Shown here piece by piece: positions 29,110 through 38,256 of a DNA stretch of 64,000 bases (position 1 is the first letter of the stretch; each line of letters starts with the position of its first letter). This DNA is from Sorangium aterium (GTDB lineage: Bacteria > Myxococcota_A > Polyangia > Polyangiales > Polyangiaceae). The DNA lies in assembly GCF_028368935.1 (NCBI RefSeq), contig NZ_JAQNDK010000001.1, forward strand, positions 2,294,001 to 2,358,000. Direction: 5' to 3'. The position numbers and the translations under genes were made by a program. Below the pieces are notes generated by a model, which saw nothing but the letters and a program-made list of their open reading frames with translations, made no database searches and was not told the origin of the DNA.

Positions 29110-30822
29110 ATGCTGGAATATTCTGGTTTCAATCAAGCCCTGCGGAGGAAGCTCTCTGGATTGCGACTGCCCGCGGCCGCGCTCGCGCTCCTTGCTCTAG
29201 CCTGTGGCCCCACTCTAGCCTGTGGCTCCGACGGACCGGAGAGCACGGGCTCGCCCGCTGGTGGCACGGGCTCGCCCGCCGATGGCACGGGCTCGCCCGC
29301 CGGTGGCACGGGCTCGCCCGCTGGTGGCACGGGCGCGACCGGGAGCGGCGGGACGAACACCGGCGGTAATTCGGGCTCCGGAGGAGGAGGCACGGTAGGA
29401 GCCGGCGGTACCTCGGCGAGCGGAGGCGCTTCCGGGTCGGGAGGCGGCTCCGGCGGTCTGGGCGGCGCGACCATGTTCAACGATACCTTTTGTAAAGACA
29501 CGTCCGGCACTCCCATCTACTCGCAGGGTGGAGGCGTGCTTCAGGTCGGCGACACGTATTACTGGTACGGGGTGCAGTACCGTGGTGCGCGCTCGTACGT
29601 CGATAATCCGGTCAAGAACGGCGACACGACATTCGAGGGGATCACCACCTACTCCTCGAAGGACCTCGTGAACTGGAAGCACGAAGCTACGGATAAACCC
29701 GCCGACGTGGGGAGTTGGTTCGGGCGGCTGGGCGTCGCGTACAACGAGAACACGCGCAAGTACGTCTTGGTCGCCCAGGCATGGGTCGGTGGTGATGCTA
29801 ATTCGGTGTATTTCGCGACCAGCGACTCCCCGGCGGGTGGTTTCGTCTACGAGCACGTTCAGGCGAACCCGCCCGGGATCGCCAACGGTGGAACCGGCGA
29901 CCAAACCATCTTTCAGGACGACGACGGCCAGGCCTATATGATCAGCTCGAGCCAAAAAGGTCGATCGAATCGCTACATCTCGCCGCTGCGAGCGTCCGAC
30001 TTCCTGCAAGTGGAGCAAGCCATTCCTGTCTATAGGGGCGGCGGCCGCGAGGGGAATTGCATGTTCAAGCACGAGGGGACTTACTATTTCTGCTCCTCGG
30101 ATTTGCACGGCTGGAACACGTCGGCAACGTATTGCGTCTCTGCCACGAACATTCGCGGACCATGGAGCGAAGAGTTCGTCATGAAGAACACCGAGCTGGA
30201 CTACAGCCATGTGACGCAAACCGGCTTCTTCGTCCACGTCTACGGCACGGAGCAGACCACGATCATTTACGCGGGAGATCGCTGGGCGGATTTTGCTGGT
30301 AATGGGATTGGCTTCAACCAGTGGGTGCCGCTCAGCTTCCGGGGAGGAGAGCCGTACTTTCACTCGCTCAGCGCGTGGACGCTGAATGCGACGACGGGGC
30401 GCTGGGCCGTCGCGCTCGAAAACAACTGGGTTCTCAATCCAACGTTCGAGGCGGATCGGATCACGGTCTCGACGCCCGTTGGCTGGTCCGCCAGCAACGG
30501 CTCGAACTCCCAGGACGGACGCACGGGCAGATGGTCCTGGCAGCTGAACGGTACGGCGAGCTTGAGCCAGAGCGTAGCGGACCTGCCGAACGGCACCTAT
30601 ACGCTCGAGGTTTGGGCCAAGAGCAATGGTGCGGGAGCGGAGCTCTACATCCAGAACTACGGCGGCGCCGGCAAGATCGCCCCGATTCCCGAGAGCACGA
30701 GCTGGAGCCGAGTGACGATCAGCGACATCGCCGTCAGCGACGGCCGCGTCGAGTTCGGCGTGACGAGCAGCGGACAGACCGTGAAGGTGGACGACTTCAC
30801 CTTGATCGCGGCCAGCGACTGA
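29110..30822 (+). CDS. GH43-type glycoside hydrolase lipoprotein with C-terminal carbohydrate-binding-like domain
   Basis: 570 residues. The N-terminal signal ends LALLALAC (lipobox), followed by a Gly/Ser/Thr-rich linker with four GGTGSPA-type repeats encoded by 18-bp tandem DNA units (about 29249-29335). The catalytic five-bladed propeller spans about residues 120-440 (FNDTFCKDTSGTPIYSQGGGVLQVGDTYYWYG, TIFQDDDGQAYMI, FKHEGTYYFCSS), as in the GH43 exo-beta-1,3-galactanase/beta-xylosidase-like group. The last 130 residues (NWVLNPTFEADR...GRWSWQLNG...KVDDFTL) form a jelly-roll carbohydrate-binding-like domain. It presumably acts on arabinoxylan or galactan side chains at the cell surface. The exact substrate cannot be read from sequence. 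Confidence 0.85.
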   Translation: MLEYSGFNQALRRKLSGLRLPAAALALLALACGPTLACGSDGPESTGSPAGGTGSPADGTGSPAGGTGSPAGGTGATGSGGTNTGGNSGSGGGGTVGAGGTSASGGASGSGGGSGGLGGATMFNDTFCKDTSGTPIYSQGGGVLQVGDTYYWYGVQYRGARSYVDNPVKNGDTTFEGITTYSSKDLVNWKHEATDKPADVGSWFGRLGVAYNENTRKYVLVAQAWVGGDANSVYFATSDSPAGGFVYEHVQANPPGIANGGTGDQTIFQDDDGQAYMISSSQKGRSNRYISPLRASDFLQVEQAIPVYRGGGREGNCMFKHEGTYYFCSSDLHGWNTSATYCVSATNIRGPWSEEFVMKNTELDYSHVTQTGFFVHVYGTEQTTIIYAGDRWADFAGNGIGFNQWVPLSFRGGEPYFHSLSAWTLNATTGRWAVALENNWVLNPTFEADRITVSTPVGWSASNGSNSQDGRTGRWSWQLNGTASLSQSVADLPNGTYTLEVWAKSNGAGAELYIQNYGGAGKIAPIPESTSWSRVTISDIAVSDGRVEFGVTSSGQTVKVDDFTLIAASD

Positions 30823-31049
30823 GGAACTTCTTTCAATGGGTCGACACCAAGCCATGTGGCCGCCAAGGCACTGCTGCGTTGGTGTCGGAGGAAACCGAAC
30901 ATGGCGAGCTTGGCACAGCACGTGCTCTTATTGGCATGCGGCCACTGCGCGCGGGCGATCTCAGCAGAGCCCGCGGGCGCTGGCGAGCGGCAAGGCTCCC
31001 GCAGCGGAGTCCACGCGAGCGGCGGGCTCGACGTTCGGCCCAGGCATGC

Positions 31050-31632
31050 TCACCCCTCCGGTGCCACCGGCAGCCCGAGCAGCCGACCGATCGCCTCGTG
31101 AACGACCCGGGCCGCCACCGCATCTCCGAGGGCGACGGCGCGGCTCAGGGTGCTGGCGAGCGAGGCGACCACGGCTTCCCGAGGCGACGGCTCGGTCAGG
31201 GCAAGCTCCCCAGGCCCGGCGTTTGACATTTGGGCCCGGGTTGGGCCCATGCCGTCCGAGGGGGTGCGATCCGTCATCACACGCTGCCAAAATCCCGGGG
31301 CAGGCGACGGCTCGCACCGGTTCGCCCCCGCGGAACAGTCCCGCCAGAAACACCGGTGGATGGCGAGCGGTTGCTGGAAACAGTAGCGATTCTCATGGCT
31401 TCCGCCTGTTTCGCCGCCGAGGGCGGCTCTGGTGTGGCCCAACGGGGCGCCCTCCGCCGTCGCGTCGCCCGCGGTGAAGGGCCCGCGGCATCACCGATCG
31501 GGGTCGGCGCCTGGCCTGGCGGCGCAGCGCCGCGGGATTCTCCTTCGCTCGCCGCCCTGTTGTCGGGCCCCTCGATGCGCTGCCGCCTGTTTCGGGATCG
31601 TGCCTGCGTGCCCGCACTCTGCCAGCCCAACG
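31050..31632. repeat. Repeat R1, copy B (most complete)
   Basis: Full-length R1: 5' module (31050-31222), GTTGGGC box (about 31237), middle module to an internal GCCCAACG (about 31437), and 3' module ending in the GCCCAAC (31625-31631) that opens the attC-like hairpin. The minus strand holds a 130-codon frame ending at 31050 with TGA. It includes TDRTPSDGMGPTRAQ and AVVASLASTLSRAVALGDAV, conserved in other copies. No product family is recognised. Confidence 0.8.
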
Positions 31633-31683
31633 TTGAATTGACCTGCGGCGCGAAGCGCCGTCAGGTCCAATTCTGTGTTGGGC
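31625..31683. repeat. attC-like site 1 (integron cassette recombination site candidate)
   Basis: 59 bp bounded by GCCCAAC (31625-31631) and GTTGGGC (31677-31683), exact matches to the RYYYAAC and GTTRRRY boxes. Between them, three stem segments (GAATTG, ACCTG, CGGCGC with their complements) flank a GAA loop, interrupted by two unpaired bases, C and T, both on the right arm. This layout matches attC sites and is shared with the unrelated sequence at 46346-46407. It abuts repeat R1 copy B. Confidence 0.55.
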
Positions 31684-31926
31684 GGTGCCTGGTCGCGCAT
31701 CATGGGATCAGACATCCGAGAGCCGCCTCTTGCCGGGCTGAGAGCCGCCGCTCGCCGCAGCAGCGGTCGTGGTCGCGCCGTACCTCTCCGCCATGGCGCC
31801 GCCAGGTCCCGCCGGCTTTCGTCCCGCTGAATTCCCCGCGGAGCACGAGCGGCCCGTGTTTCGCTTGCAGCCGCCGGGATTCTCACCCAAGCGGAGTCTC
31901 GGCCGCTGTCGGCGCGTCCAAGGACC

Positions 31927-33345
31927 TTGCGGCCAGCGCCGCACGCGTGCGCGCCTCGCGAACCGCATCAGACCGTGTTGTATGGCCTTGTTCAGGAGCA
32001 CCTCGCGACCTACGTCGCGCACGCAGCGCGCACGTACGCGGCCCCGCTCTCGAAGTGCGTTGTCGCCGCCTTCGATGGCTACCTCGCCTGTGGCGATCTC
32101 GCGCGAGGTTTCGTCCGATGTCACTGCGATGGCTGCGGTCACGATGTGCTCGTCGCCTTCTCATGCAAGCTCCGCGGCCCCTGCCCCAGCTGCGCCTCGC
32201 GCCGGATGTGCGATGAGGCGGCGACGCTCGTCTATCGTATCTTGCCCAACGTGCCCGTCAGGCAGTGGGTCATGTCGCTTCCGTTTGAGCTGCGTGCGCT
32301 TGCGGCCAAAAGGTCCGACGTCCTCGCGGCGATGGAGCGCATCTTCGCGGAGGAGATCGCCCGCGTGACCACGCGGCTCGCGAGCATCGCCGGCGCACGG
32401 ACGGGCTCGGTCGGGTTCCCTCAGAGATTCGGCTCGAGCTTGAACGTTCACGTCCATTTTCACACGCTGGCAATCGACGGCGTTTTCGAGAAGACCGCCG
32501 CTGGCAATCGACGGCGTTTTCGAGAAGACCGCCATGGGCGTGCGCTTCCACGATGCGCCGCCGCCTTCAAGAGAGCGACGCTTCTCCGCGGCGTGCGACG
32601 GGTTCGACGTGCATTGCGCGGTGCGCATCGCAGCGGATGACGGCGGTCGACGACCCGCGCGCGAGAGGCTCGTGCGGTACTGCTCCCGCCCGGCCTTCGC
32701 ACTCGCTCGAATCGAGCTCCTGCCCGATGGGCGTATAGCGTACTTGCTGAAGACACCTCGGCGGGGACGCACTCACCGCGTCATGAGTCCAATGGAGTTC
32801 ATGGCCCGGCTCGCGGCTTTGATTCCTCCGCCGAAGATCCCGCTTGTGAGATACCATGGCGTGTTCGCGCCTCGCTCGTCGTGGCGCTCTCTCGTGACAC
32901 CCAAACCTCCGGCCCGCGCCGCGAAGTCTGAGCCGTGCGCGGGGCACGCGCCTCTGCCCGCCGCGCCCGCGCCCGCATCGCCCGCGCCCGCGTCGCCGTG
33001 CGCTCCGCCGGCGCTCTCAGCGAGGTCGCTCGCGCATGCCGAGCCCACGGTGCGAGTCGAGCCGACCCTGATCTCGGTCTTGCACTGGGGGCGGCTGCTC
33101 GAAGGGGAGTTGTTCGCAACGTCGCGCTACGTCGAGTGGGCCGTGCTCATGAAGCGTTCGTTCGGCTTCGATGCGCTCCGCTGCCCGAAATGCGAACGGA
33201 GGATGCGCGTGCTTTCCACGATCACCGACTCAGCGGTGGTGCGCCGCATCCTCGATCATCTGAACTTGCCCTCACAGCCCCGAACGGCAGCACCCGCGCG
33301 CGATCCAACGTGGGAACCGATGGCGTTCGGGTTCGACGCGGCGTA
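31927..33345 (+). pseudogene. IS91-family transposase with a 34-bp duplication frameshift (copy 2)
   Basis: The first frame (31927 to about 32534, TTG start uncertain) has QTVLYGLVQEHLATYV, a zinc ribbon CHCDGCGHDVLVAFSCKLRGP with CPSC, VRQWVMSLPFELR and HVHFHTLAIDGVF, the conserved N-terminal half of IS91/Y2 rolling-circle transposases. The second frame (about 32534-33345) has MSPMEFMARLAALIPPP, VRYHGVFAPRSSW, RCPKCERRM and a final DPTWEP, the C-terminal half. The two are split by a 34-bp tandem duplication (32467-32534); removing one copy restores a single protein of about 460 residues. Related fragments are at 9.69-10.39 and 44.27-44.56 kb. Confidence 0.85.
32467..32534 (+). repeat. 34-bp tandem duplication causing a frameshift
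   Basis: Two adjacent 34-bp units (32467-32500 and 32501-32534) differ only in the last base. Because 34 is not a multiple of three, the duplication shifts the IS91 transposase frame right after HTLAIDGVFEKTA. Confidence 0.9.
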
Positions 33346-33405
33346 GGTGGGCACCCGGCCCGAGCCCGTCATGGCGAACGCACGTCGCGGTCCGTCGAGC
33401 CAGAG

Positions 33406-33532
33406 CTGCACCCAATGCACGGCGCGCGGGCCCTGCGACGGGGCGAGCGGGTGTTTGATGCGCGATAGACGGCTCGCCAGGCGCCGTTCCCGCGGGGCTT
33501 GACACGGGCGAGAGCTCTATCGTTTCCTATCC
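33406..33532. repeat. Repeat R3, copy 2 (orphan TetR 5' end and promoter)
   Basis: About 127 bp matching 7964-8093, i.e. the first codons and upstream region of the TetR gene, but the TetR body is missing: sequence before 33406 is the end of the IS91 transposase and spacer. It lies upstream of the MFS transporter, a typical TetR target class, so a regulator gene may have been lost here by transposition or deletion. Confidence 0.7.
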
Positions 33533-33604
33533 GCTTAGATGGCTGTTCCGCAGGAGTAGCCGCTCCGCGGAGCGGCGACACGGCAACCCACAGCCAAGCG
33601 CATG

Positions 33605-33693
33605 TCAACCATCGCATGCAGCGTGGCTGTACGATTGGACGGCCGCTACGAGAGGAGCTTGACTTTCGGATCGAGTTTGGATTTCCTAGCCTA
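33605..33693. repeat. Repeat R2, copy 3 (partial, inverted)
   Basis: The reverse complement of this stretch matches about 17651-17730. Read toward the MFS gene it has the same order and orientation as copy 1 has toward the esterase gene, and it ends with GGATTTCCTAGCC 22 bp before the MFS start. It keeps most of the inverted repeat (GCAGC-GTG-GCTGTAC). Confidence 0.65.
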
Positions 33694-33714
33694 TCGAGAG
33701 GATTGGAGGAAGGC

Positions 33715-35040
33715 ATGCAGCACGCAGGGGGCGCGGCCCCGGACATCGGCCCCGCGACCCCGGACATCGGCGCCGCGGCCCCAGACATCGGCGCCGCGAC
33801 CCTGAAGCGGGTCACCCGTGGCCTGATGCCGCTCTTCTGCCTCATGTACCTGATCGCGTACATCGACCGGCAGAACGTCTCCTATGCCAAGCTGGAGATG
33901 GTGGGCGCCCTGGGCCTCACCGAAGCCGCATACGGCCTCGGCGCCTCGCTGTTCTTCCTCGGCTACTTCCTGTTCGAGGCGCCGGCCAACCTGATCCTCG
34001 TCCGCGTCGGCGCCGGGGTCTGGTTCAGCCGGATCATGGGCACCTGGGGCCTCGTCACCATCGCGCTGGGGTTCACCCAGAGCCCGGCCATGTTCTTCGT
34101 CCTGCGCTTCCTGCTGGGCGTGACGGAGGCCGGCTTCTTCCCGGGCGTGCTCTACGTCCTGACCCTCTGGTACCCGCATGCGCACCGCGCCCGCATGATC
34201 GGCGCCTTCATGATGGCCAGCGCCCTGGCCAACGCGGTGGGCTCGGTCGTCGGCGGCGCGCTGCTCGATCTCAACGGCCTCCTGGGACTGGCTGGCTGGC
34301 AGTGGGTGTTCGTGGCCACCGGCGCTCCCGCCGTCCTGCTCGCGCCCTACGTCCTCTGGCGCCTGCCGAGCCACCCCGAGCAGGCCCGCTTCCTCACCCC
34401 CGACCAGAAGGCCTGGCTCGCCAGGACCCTCGCCGCGGAGCCCCGCCAACAGGCGGAAGGCTCCCCCTGGCGGGCCTTGCTGGACATACGAGTGATGGCG
34501 CTCGCCGGCCTGTATGTCGGCTTGCCGCTCGGCGCTTACGGCCTCAGCTACTGGCTGCCCACCCTCGTGAAGGGCTTCGGCGCCTCGAACATCCAGAACG
34601 GCTTCATCAACGTCATCCCCTGGGTCTTCGTCGCCTTGGCGCTCTGGTGGGTGCCGCGCCATGCCGCCCGCAACGGCGTCAGCGCCTGGCACATCTCCGG
34701 CCCCATGCTGCTGGGCGCCGTCACCCTGGTGCTGAGCGTGGTCGTGCCGGGCGCAGCGCCCAAGTTCGCCCTGCTGTGCGTCGCCGCCGCCGCCATCTTC
34801 GCCGGCCAGCCGGTGTTCTGGAGCGTGCCCCAGAAGCTCCTCGCGGGCCCGCACGCCGCCGCTGGCATCGCCGCCATCAACTCGGTGGGCAACCTCGGCG
34901 GCTTCGTGGCCCAGAACGTGGTGCCGCGCATCTACGACGCGACCGGCAGCCAGCTCGCCCCCATGCTGTTTCTGGCCGGCTGCCTGCTCATCGCCGGCGT
35001 CAGCATCCGGGTGCTCGTCCCCCGGCTGGCAGGCTGGTAG
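33715..35040 (+). CDS. MFS transporter, anion:cation symporter (ACS)-like
   Basis: 441 residues from ATG 33715, chosen because GGAGGAAGGC precedes it at ideal spacing; the frame is open further upstream but through repeat DNA. An unusual N-terminus holds three near-perfect PDIGxAx repeats encoded by 21-bp tandem units. After that come 12 predicted membrane helices with LMYLIAYIDRQNVSYAKL, FFLGYFLFEAPANL and LRFLLGVTEAGFFPGVLYVLTLWYP, typical of the ACS/phthalate-permease branch (organic-anion uptake; tartrate, phthalate or hydroxyphenylacetate types). The substrate is not deducible. The upstream region is a patchwork of IS91 end, R3 and R2. Confidence 0.9.
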   Translation: MQHAGGAAPDIGPATPDIGAAAPDIGAATLKRVTRGLMPLFCLMYLIAYIDRQNVSYAKLEMVGALGLTEAAYGLGASLFFLGYFLFEAPANLILVRVGAGVWFSRIMGTWGLVTIALGFTQSPAMFFVLRFLLGVTEAGFFPGVLYVLTLWYPHAHRARMIGAFMMASALANAVGSVVGGALLDLNGLLGLAGWQWVFVATGAPAVLLAPYVLWRLPSHPEQARFLTPDQKAWLARTLAAEPRQQAEGSPWRALLDIRVMALAGLYVGLPLGAYGLSYWLPTLVKGFGASNIQNGFINVIPWVFVALALWWVPRHAARNGVSAWHISGPMLLGAVTLVLSVVVPGAAPKFALLCVAAAAIFAGQPVFWSVPQKLLAGPHAAAGIAAINSVGNLGGFVAQNVVPRIYDATGSQLAPMLFLAGCLLIAGVSIRVLVPRLAGW

Positions 35041-35316
35041 GGCGCCGGCGGATCAGGCCTGGCGGCCGCAGGCCGCCGCCAGCATCCGCAACTTCTACCC
35101 AGCGTCCGCAAGGCCAGCGAGCGAATGTCGCGTGGCAGTGCAGTGGGCTCCGTCCGCGTGGCGGAGAGAGCGCTGACCTCGCCCGCGTCGCGCGGACGGT
35201 TCATGACGCAGTGATGGTGGTGCCGTGCGCCTGGGCAGGCCAAGCCGATAACCACGGTCCTGCACCGCAAACTCGCCCGGAAGGAGCCTCGACCAACACG
35301 CGCCCTGCGCGGACGC

Positions 35317-35440
35317 GCGTGGCGAGGTGTCGCCTGGCCCTTTCCCGTTCGCTTCACGCGGTGCAGGACTTCTACGCACACCCGAACTGGGTCGAGCTCG
35401 GCGACGACGTCCTCGTGGACCAGTCGCTCACCGTCACGAG
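35317..35440 (+). pseudogene. Fragment with a phospholipase C/HET-C-like LHAVQDFYAH motif
   Basis: About 40 codons read RLALSRSLHAVQDFYAH followed by PNWVELGDDV, the metal-site helix of the HET-C/phospholipase-like family. No start, no remaining domain and no stop context are present on either side, so it is a relic. The surrounding 35041-36068 interval is otherwise without a recognisable gene. Confidence 0.4.
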
Positions 35441-36068
35441 GAGCTCAACAAAGACAAGAGCACCTTGCCCGGTCGCACGGCGCAGCATCGAGCGGAGAAG
35501 CCGCTCGCGATCCGACAGACACGCCATGAGTGGTGCCGACTCGATCAGCTCGCTCACGATGCGTGGGCGATGCTGGAGCCCCTGTCCGCGCAGGATCCGG
35601 AGCAGAAGGTCTGCCCATCATCGCAAGCGGGCAAGCCGCCGCCCCGCCGGACGTCCCCGTGCTCGTGGCGTCGGAGCTCGCTGGATCGAAGTCCGGGTTC
35701 TCGGGGCTGCACGCGACAGGCAGACACAGCGTGCTCATCAGGAAAAGCTCTTCATGATGAGCATTGTACACCGAGGCACTGCGCCCCTGCAGAGGGAAGT
35801 CCTCGCGTCGCGGTGCGTGGTTGCGCACAGCAGGAAAACGGCGCGATCCGATGCGGTTCGAGCGAAGGACGACCGGGGTTGCCGGCATCCACCCGGTAAC
35901 CGTCGAACGGCGGCGCAGGAGCCAGCCGAGCCTCGAGAATCGCCGATGTCCGCCGTGCGGGGACCGCGAGCGGTGCTATGGTGCGCCGCACCCCGTGGTC
36001 CCCGACATGCTCCGAGCGTGACGGCTCCTCTCGGGGCGCTTCATGTCTTACACAGGGAGATCAGATTC

Positions 36069-36747
36069 ATGCGACAGTCTTATTTTACTCTTGCAAGAGT
36101 GTTGTGTGTCGCGGGGGCGGCCCTGGCCGCCTCGGCCTGTGGAGGCGACGAGGGCGCTTATTCCGATCCGGCTCCTGACATCGAGCGCGCCGGCACGGGA
36201 TCGCTGCTAGCTAGAGGACGCCTTCGACTCCCCGCCGTCCGGCGCGGGCTCGCCGGGTGACGAAGGATCCCCCGGAGGCAACGCGAGCGGGACCTGCCAG
36301 CTGCCCGACGGTCCGCGCTCGTTCGACGAGCTCAAGGGCCCGCCCGGAAGCCTGGCAGCCGATTGCGTTCCCACGTGGACCGGGGAGCAGCTGAGCTCCG
36401 GGTTCGCCGCGATCCGCGACAGCCGGCTGCTCACCGTGCCGGAGCAAGCCGAGTTTCTGCGGCGGATTCCCTGGCTCGCGGCCGACAACGGCTGCGAGGA
36501 GCGGGCCGAGGCAGCGGTCTACTTCTTCCACCAATGGGACTATCCGACGCCCTACTTTGCCAGAGTCAGGGCAAAGCCGCGCAAGCGGCTGGTCTTCCAG
36601 ACAACCAACGAGCCGTCTCGAACCGTGACGTGGTCCCACCACGTCGCGCCCGTGGTCCGGGTCGGTGGACAGCTCATGATCCTGGACGTCGCCATCGATT
36701 TTGGCGATCGAGCATTGCGTAGAATTGCTTGGCAGCGGGACTGGTAG
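36069..36747 (+). pseudogene. Protein-glutaminase-like lipoprotein broken by a 4-bp duplication
   Basis: The ATG at 36069 (GGGAGATC upstream) starts MRQSYFTLARVLCVAGAALAASACGG, a lipoprotein signal. After DIERAGTGSLL the frame shifts at a CTAG duplication (36207-36210 and 36211-36214). Removing four bases gives EDAFDSPPSGAG...CQLPDGPRSFDELKG and then the open frame to 36747. That part has DNGCEERAEAAVYFF, TWSHHVAPVV and LDVAID, matching in order the Cys, His and Asp positions of bacterial protein-glutaminases (protein-glutamine deamidases). The family assignment is by motif only. As sequenced it would yield a 60-residue truncated product. Confidence 0.6.
36207..36214 (+). repeat. CTAG duplication (frameshift point)
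   Basis: CTAGCTAG within the lipoprotein gene. Reading with one CTAG joins the signal-peptide frame to the downstream catalytic frame. Confidence 0.6.
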
Positions 36748-36866
36748 TTGCATCGCCGCACTCAGAACCACGCAACGTCAACGTTGGCGATTCGCAGTGG
36801 CCGGTACCTTCCCATACAAGCCAAAACGCAAGAGTATCGTTCTAGAGAGCGCGCAAGGTTCGCGCT

Positions 36867-37385
36867 TTACGGACCAACCCACAGAGCCATGTAAACGTCG
36901 TCAAGATACTCGTTTGGACCGATCTTCAGCCGCCTCGTCTTACGCCCCTCTTCGACGAACCCGAGTGATCGATAAAGCGCGATCGCGGGCTCGTTCGACG
37001 AGCGCACCTGAAGCTCGACTTTTTCAACGCGCGGGTTTGACCGCGCCCAGCGCAAGAGCGAGTTCATGAGGGCTCTGCCAACGCCTTGGCGTTGATGGCC
37101 TTCGTGAACGGCGATCATCAGCCTGACGACGTGCGACGTCGCGGCAAGTGAGAGCGGTTCCAAGAACGCATGCCCGACGACCGTGCCCGCGTGTTCGGCG
37201 ACGAGATAGATGCCGCCGCAGCGATCGTCGAGCTCGACTATCTTCTTTCGAAGGTCGTCGTCGACGATTTCGTCGGGCATCGAGGCGAGCTTCCCCGGAA
37301 CGCTCGCGATCGCGCGCTCGGCTGCCGCGAGCAGCGGCGCGTCCTCCGGCCGTGCTTCTCGGATCAAAGGCACATCGAACCCCAT
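36867..37385 (-). CDS. GNAT-family N-acetyltransferase
   Basis: 172 residues, ATG at 37385. It has the GNAT fold: an N-terminal VPLIREARPEDAPLLAAAERA, a central beta-strand VVRLMIAVHEGHQRQGVGRALM (motif A with the pyrophosphate-binding Q-x-x-G-x-G/A loop) and motif B NEPAIALYRSLGFVEEGRK, plus a C-terminal DDVYMALWV. This resembles ribosomal-protein or small-amine acetyltransferases (RimI-like branch). The substrate is unknown. The gene stands alone. Confidence 0.88.
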   Translation of the reverse strand: MGFDVPLIREARPEDAPLLAAAERAIASVPGKLASMPDEIVDDDLRKKIVELDDRCGGIYLVAEHAGTVVGHAFLEPLSLAATSHVVRLMIAVHEGHQRQGVGRALMNSLLRWARSNPRVEKVELQVRSSNEPAIALYRSLGFVEEGRKTRRLKIGPNEYLDDVYMALWVGP

Positions 37386-37599
37386 GACGTTCTCTTATCA
37401 CTCGACGGGGCCGGTTGCAGACGCCGTCACGCGGAGAGCTCGTCCGCTCGCAGCACATCGCGAGGTCAGGAGCCCGTCGCTAGAATGCCGAAGCCTTGCA
37501 TGCCGAAGCCATGCCCGTGCGCCAGCAGACACCGCCCGGCGGAGACCGGCGCGCCGCCGTCCCCGGCGCGCCCGGTCGGCTCGCCTGCCTGAGGTCCCC

Positions 37600-37780
37600 G
37601 TGATCCGGGCCGCTCGCCCCGAGGAGGCTGAGCTCCTCGGCGCGCTCGCCCTCCGCTCCAAGGTGCACTGGGGCTACACGCGCGAGTTCATGGAGGCGTG
37701 CCGCGCGGAGCTCTCGATCTCGCCGGCGTACGTGGCGCGGCATCCGACCTTCGTCCTGGTGCGCGGAGACGATCGGCCGC
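37600..37780 (+). pseudogene. N-terminal stump of a second GNAT acetyltransferase
   Basis: From a GTG at 37600 the frame reads VIRAARPEEAELLGALALRSKVHWGYTREFMEACRAEL, a typical start of a GNAT protein acting on its own. After about 60 residues (FVLVRGDD) the similarity ends and repeat R1 copy C begins about 110 bp later. The acetyl-CoA-binding part is missing. Confidence 0.55.
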
Positions 37781-37892
37781 CATCTCCGACAGTGCCGGCC
37801 AAGGCCAAGACAGTTCGGTTTCCGCGGATCTCCGCACCTGTCCTATCCGGGCGCCTCGTCAATGCGGCTTGCTACCGTCGGCGCGACCTTTC

Positions 37893-38125
37893 TCTCCCCT
37901 CCGGTGCTGGCACCAGGCCGAGCAGCCGACCGATCGCCTCGTGAACGATCCGCGCCGCGTCCTCATCCCCAAGGGCGACGGCGCGGTTCAGGGGGCCGGC
38001 GAGCGAGGCAACCACGAGGGCCCGAGGCGACGCGTCGGCCGACGCGAGCTTCCCAGGATCGAGGCTCGCCGGTTGGGCCCGGGTTGGGCCCAACCCCACC
38101 GACGGGCAGCGATCCGTCGTCACGC
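37893..38125. repeat. Repeat R1, copy C (5' module and start of middle module)
   Basis: Shares the 5' module with copies A, B and G and keeps the double box GTTGGGCCCGGGTTGGGCCC before ending about 50 bp into the middle module. On the minus strand the conserved residues (AVALGDEDAARIVHEAIGRL) persist, but the stop is shifted, adding RERSRRR. Truncated genes lie on both sides. Confidence 0.7.
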
Positions 38126-38132
38126 CTCCCGT

Positions 38133-38253
38133 GGGCCCCCGGGTCGAGTACCTCTTCGCCGATTCCATCACGTCGCTGACCCAGGACGAGTCGGGCGTCG
38201 ACGTCACGTTCCTCAAGGCTGCGCCTCGCCGCCTCGAGCTGGTGGTTGGCTTC
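38133..38253 (+). pseudogene. Fragment of an FAD-dependent monooxygenase
   Basis: About 40 codons read RVEYLFADSITSLTQDESGV, then DVTFLKAAPRRLELVVGF. This is the mid-region of PHBH-type FAD-dependent oxidoreductases, where the family continues GADGxxS; that motif is cut off by the HupE gene end. The left end abuts repeat R1 copy C. Confidence 0.5.
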
Positions 38254-38256
38254 CAG

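Noticed and set aside
34302-36260. A 652-codon plus-strand frame downstream of the MFS gene
   Set aside because: It is an out-of-frame shadow over the MFS gene that runs through non-coding DNA; only the short HET-C-like fragment and the lipoprotein signal inside it look real.
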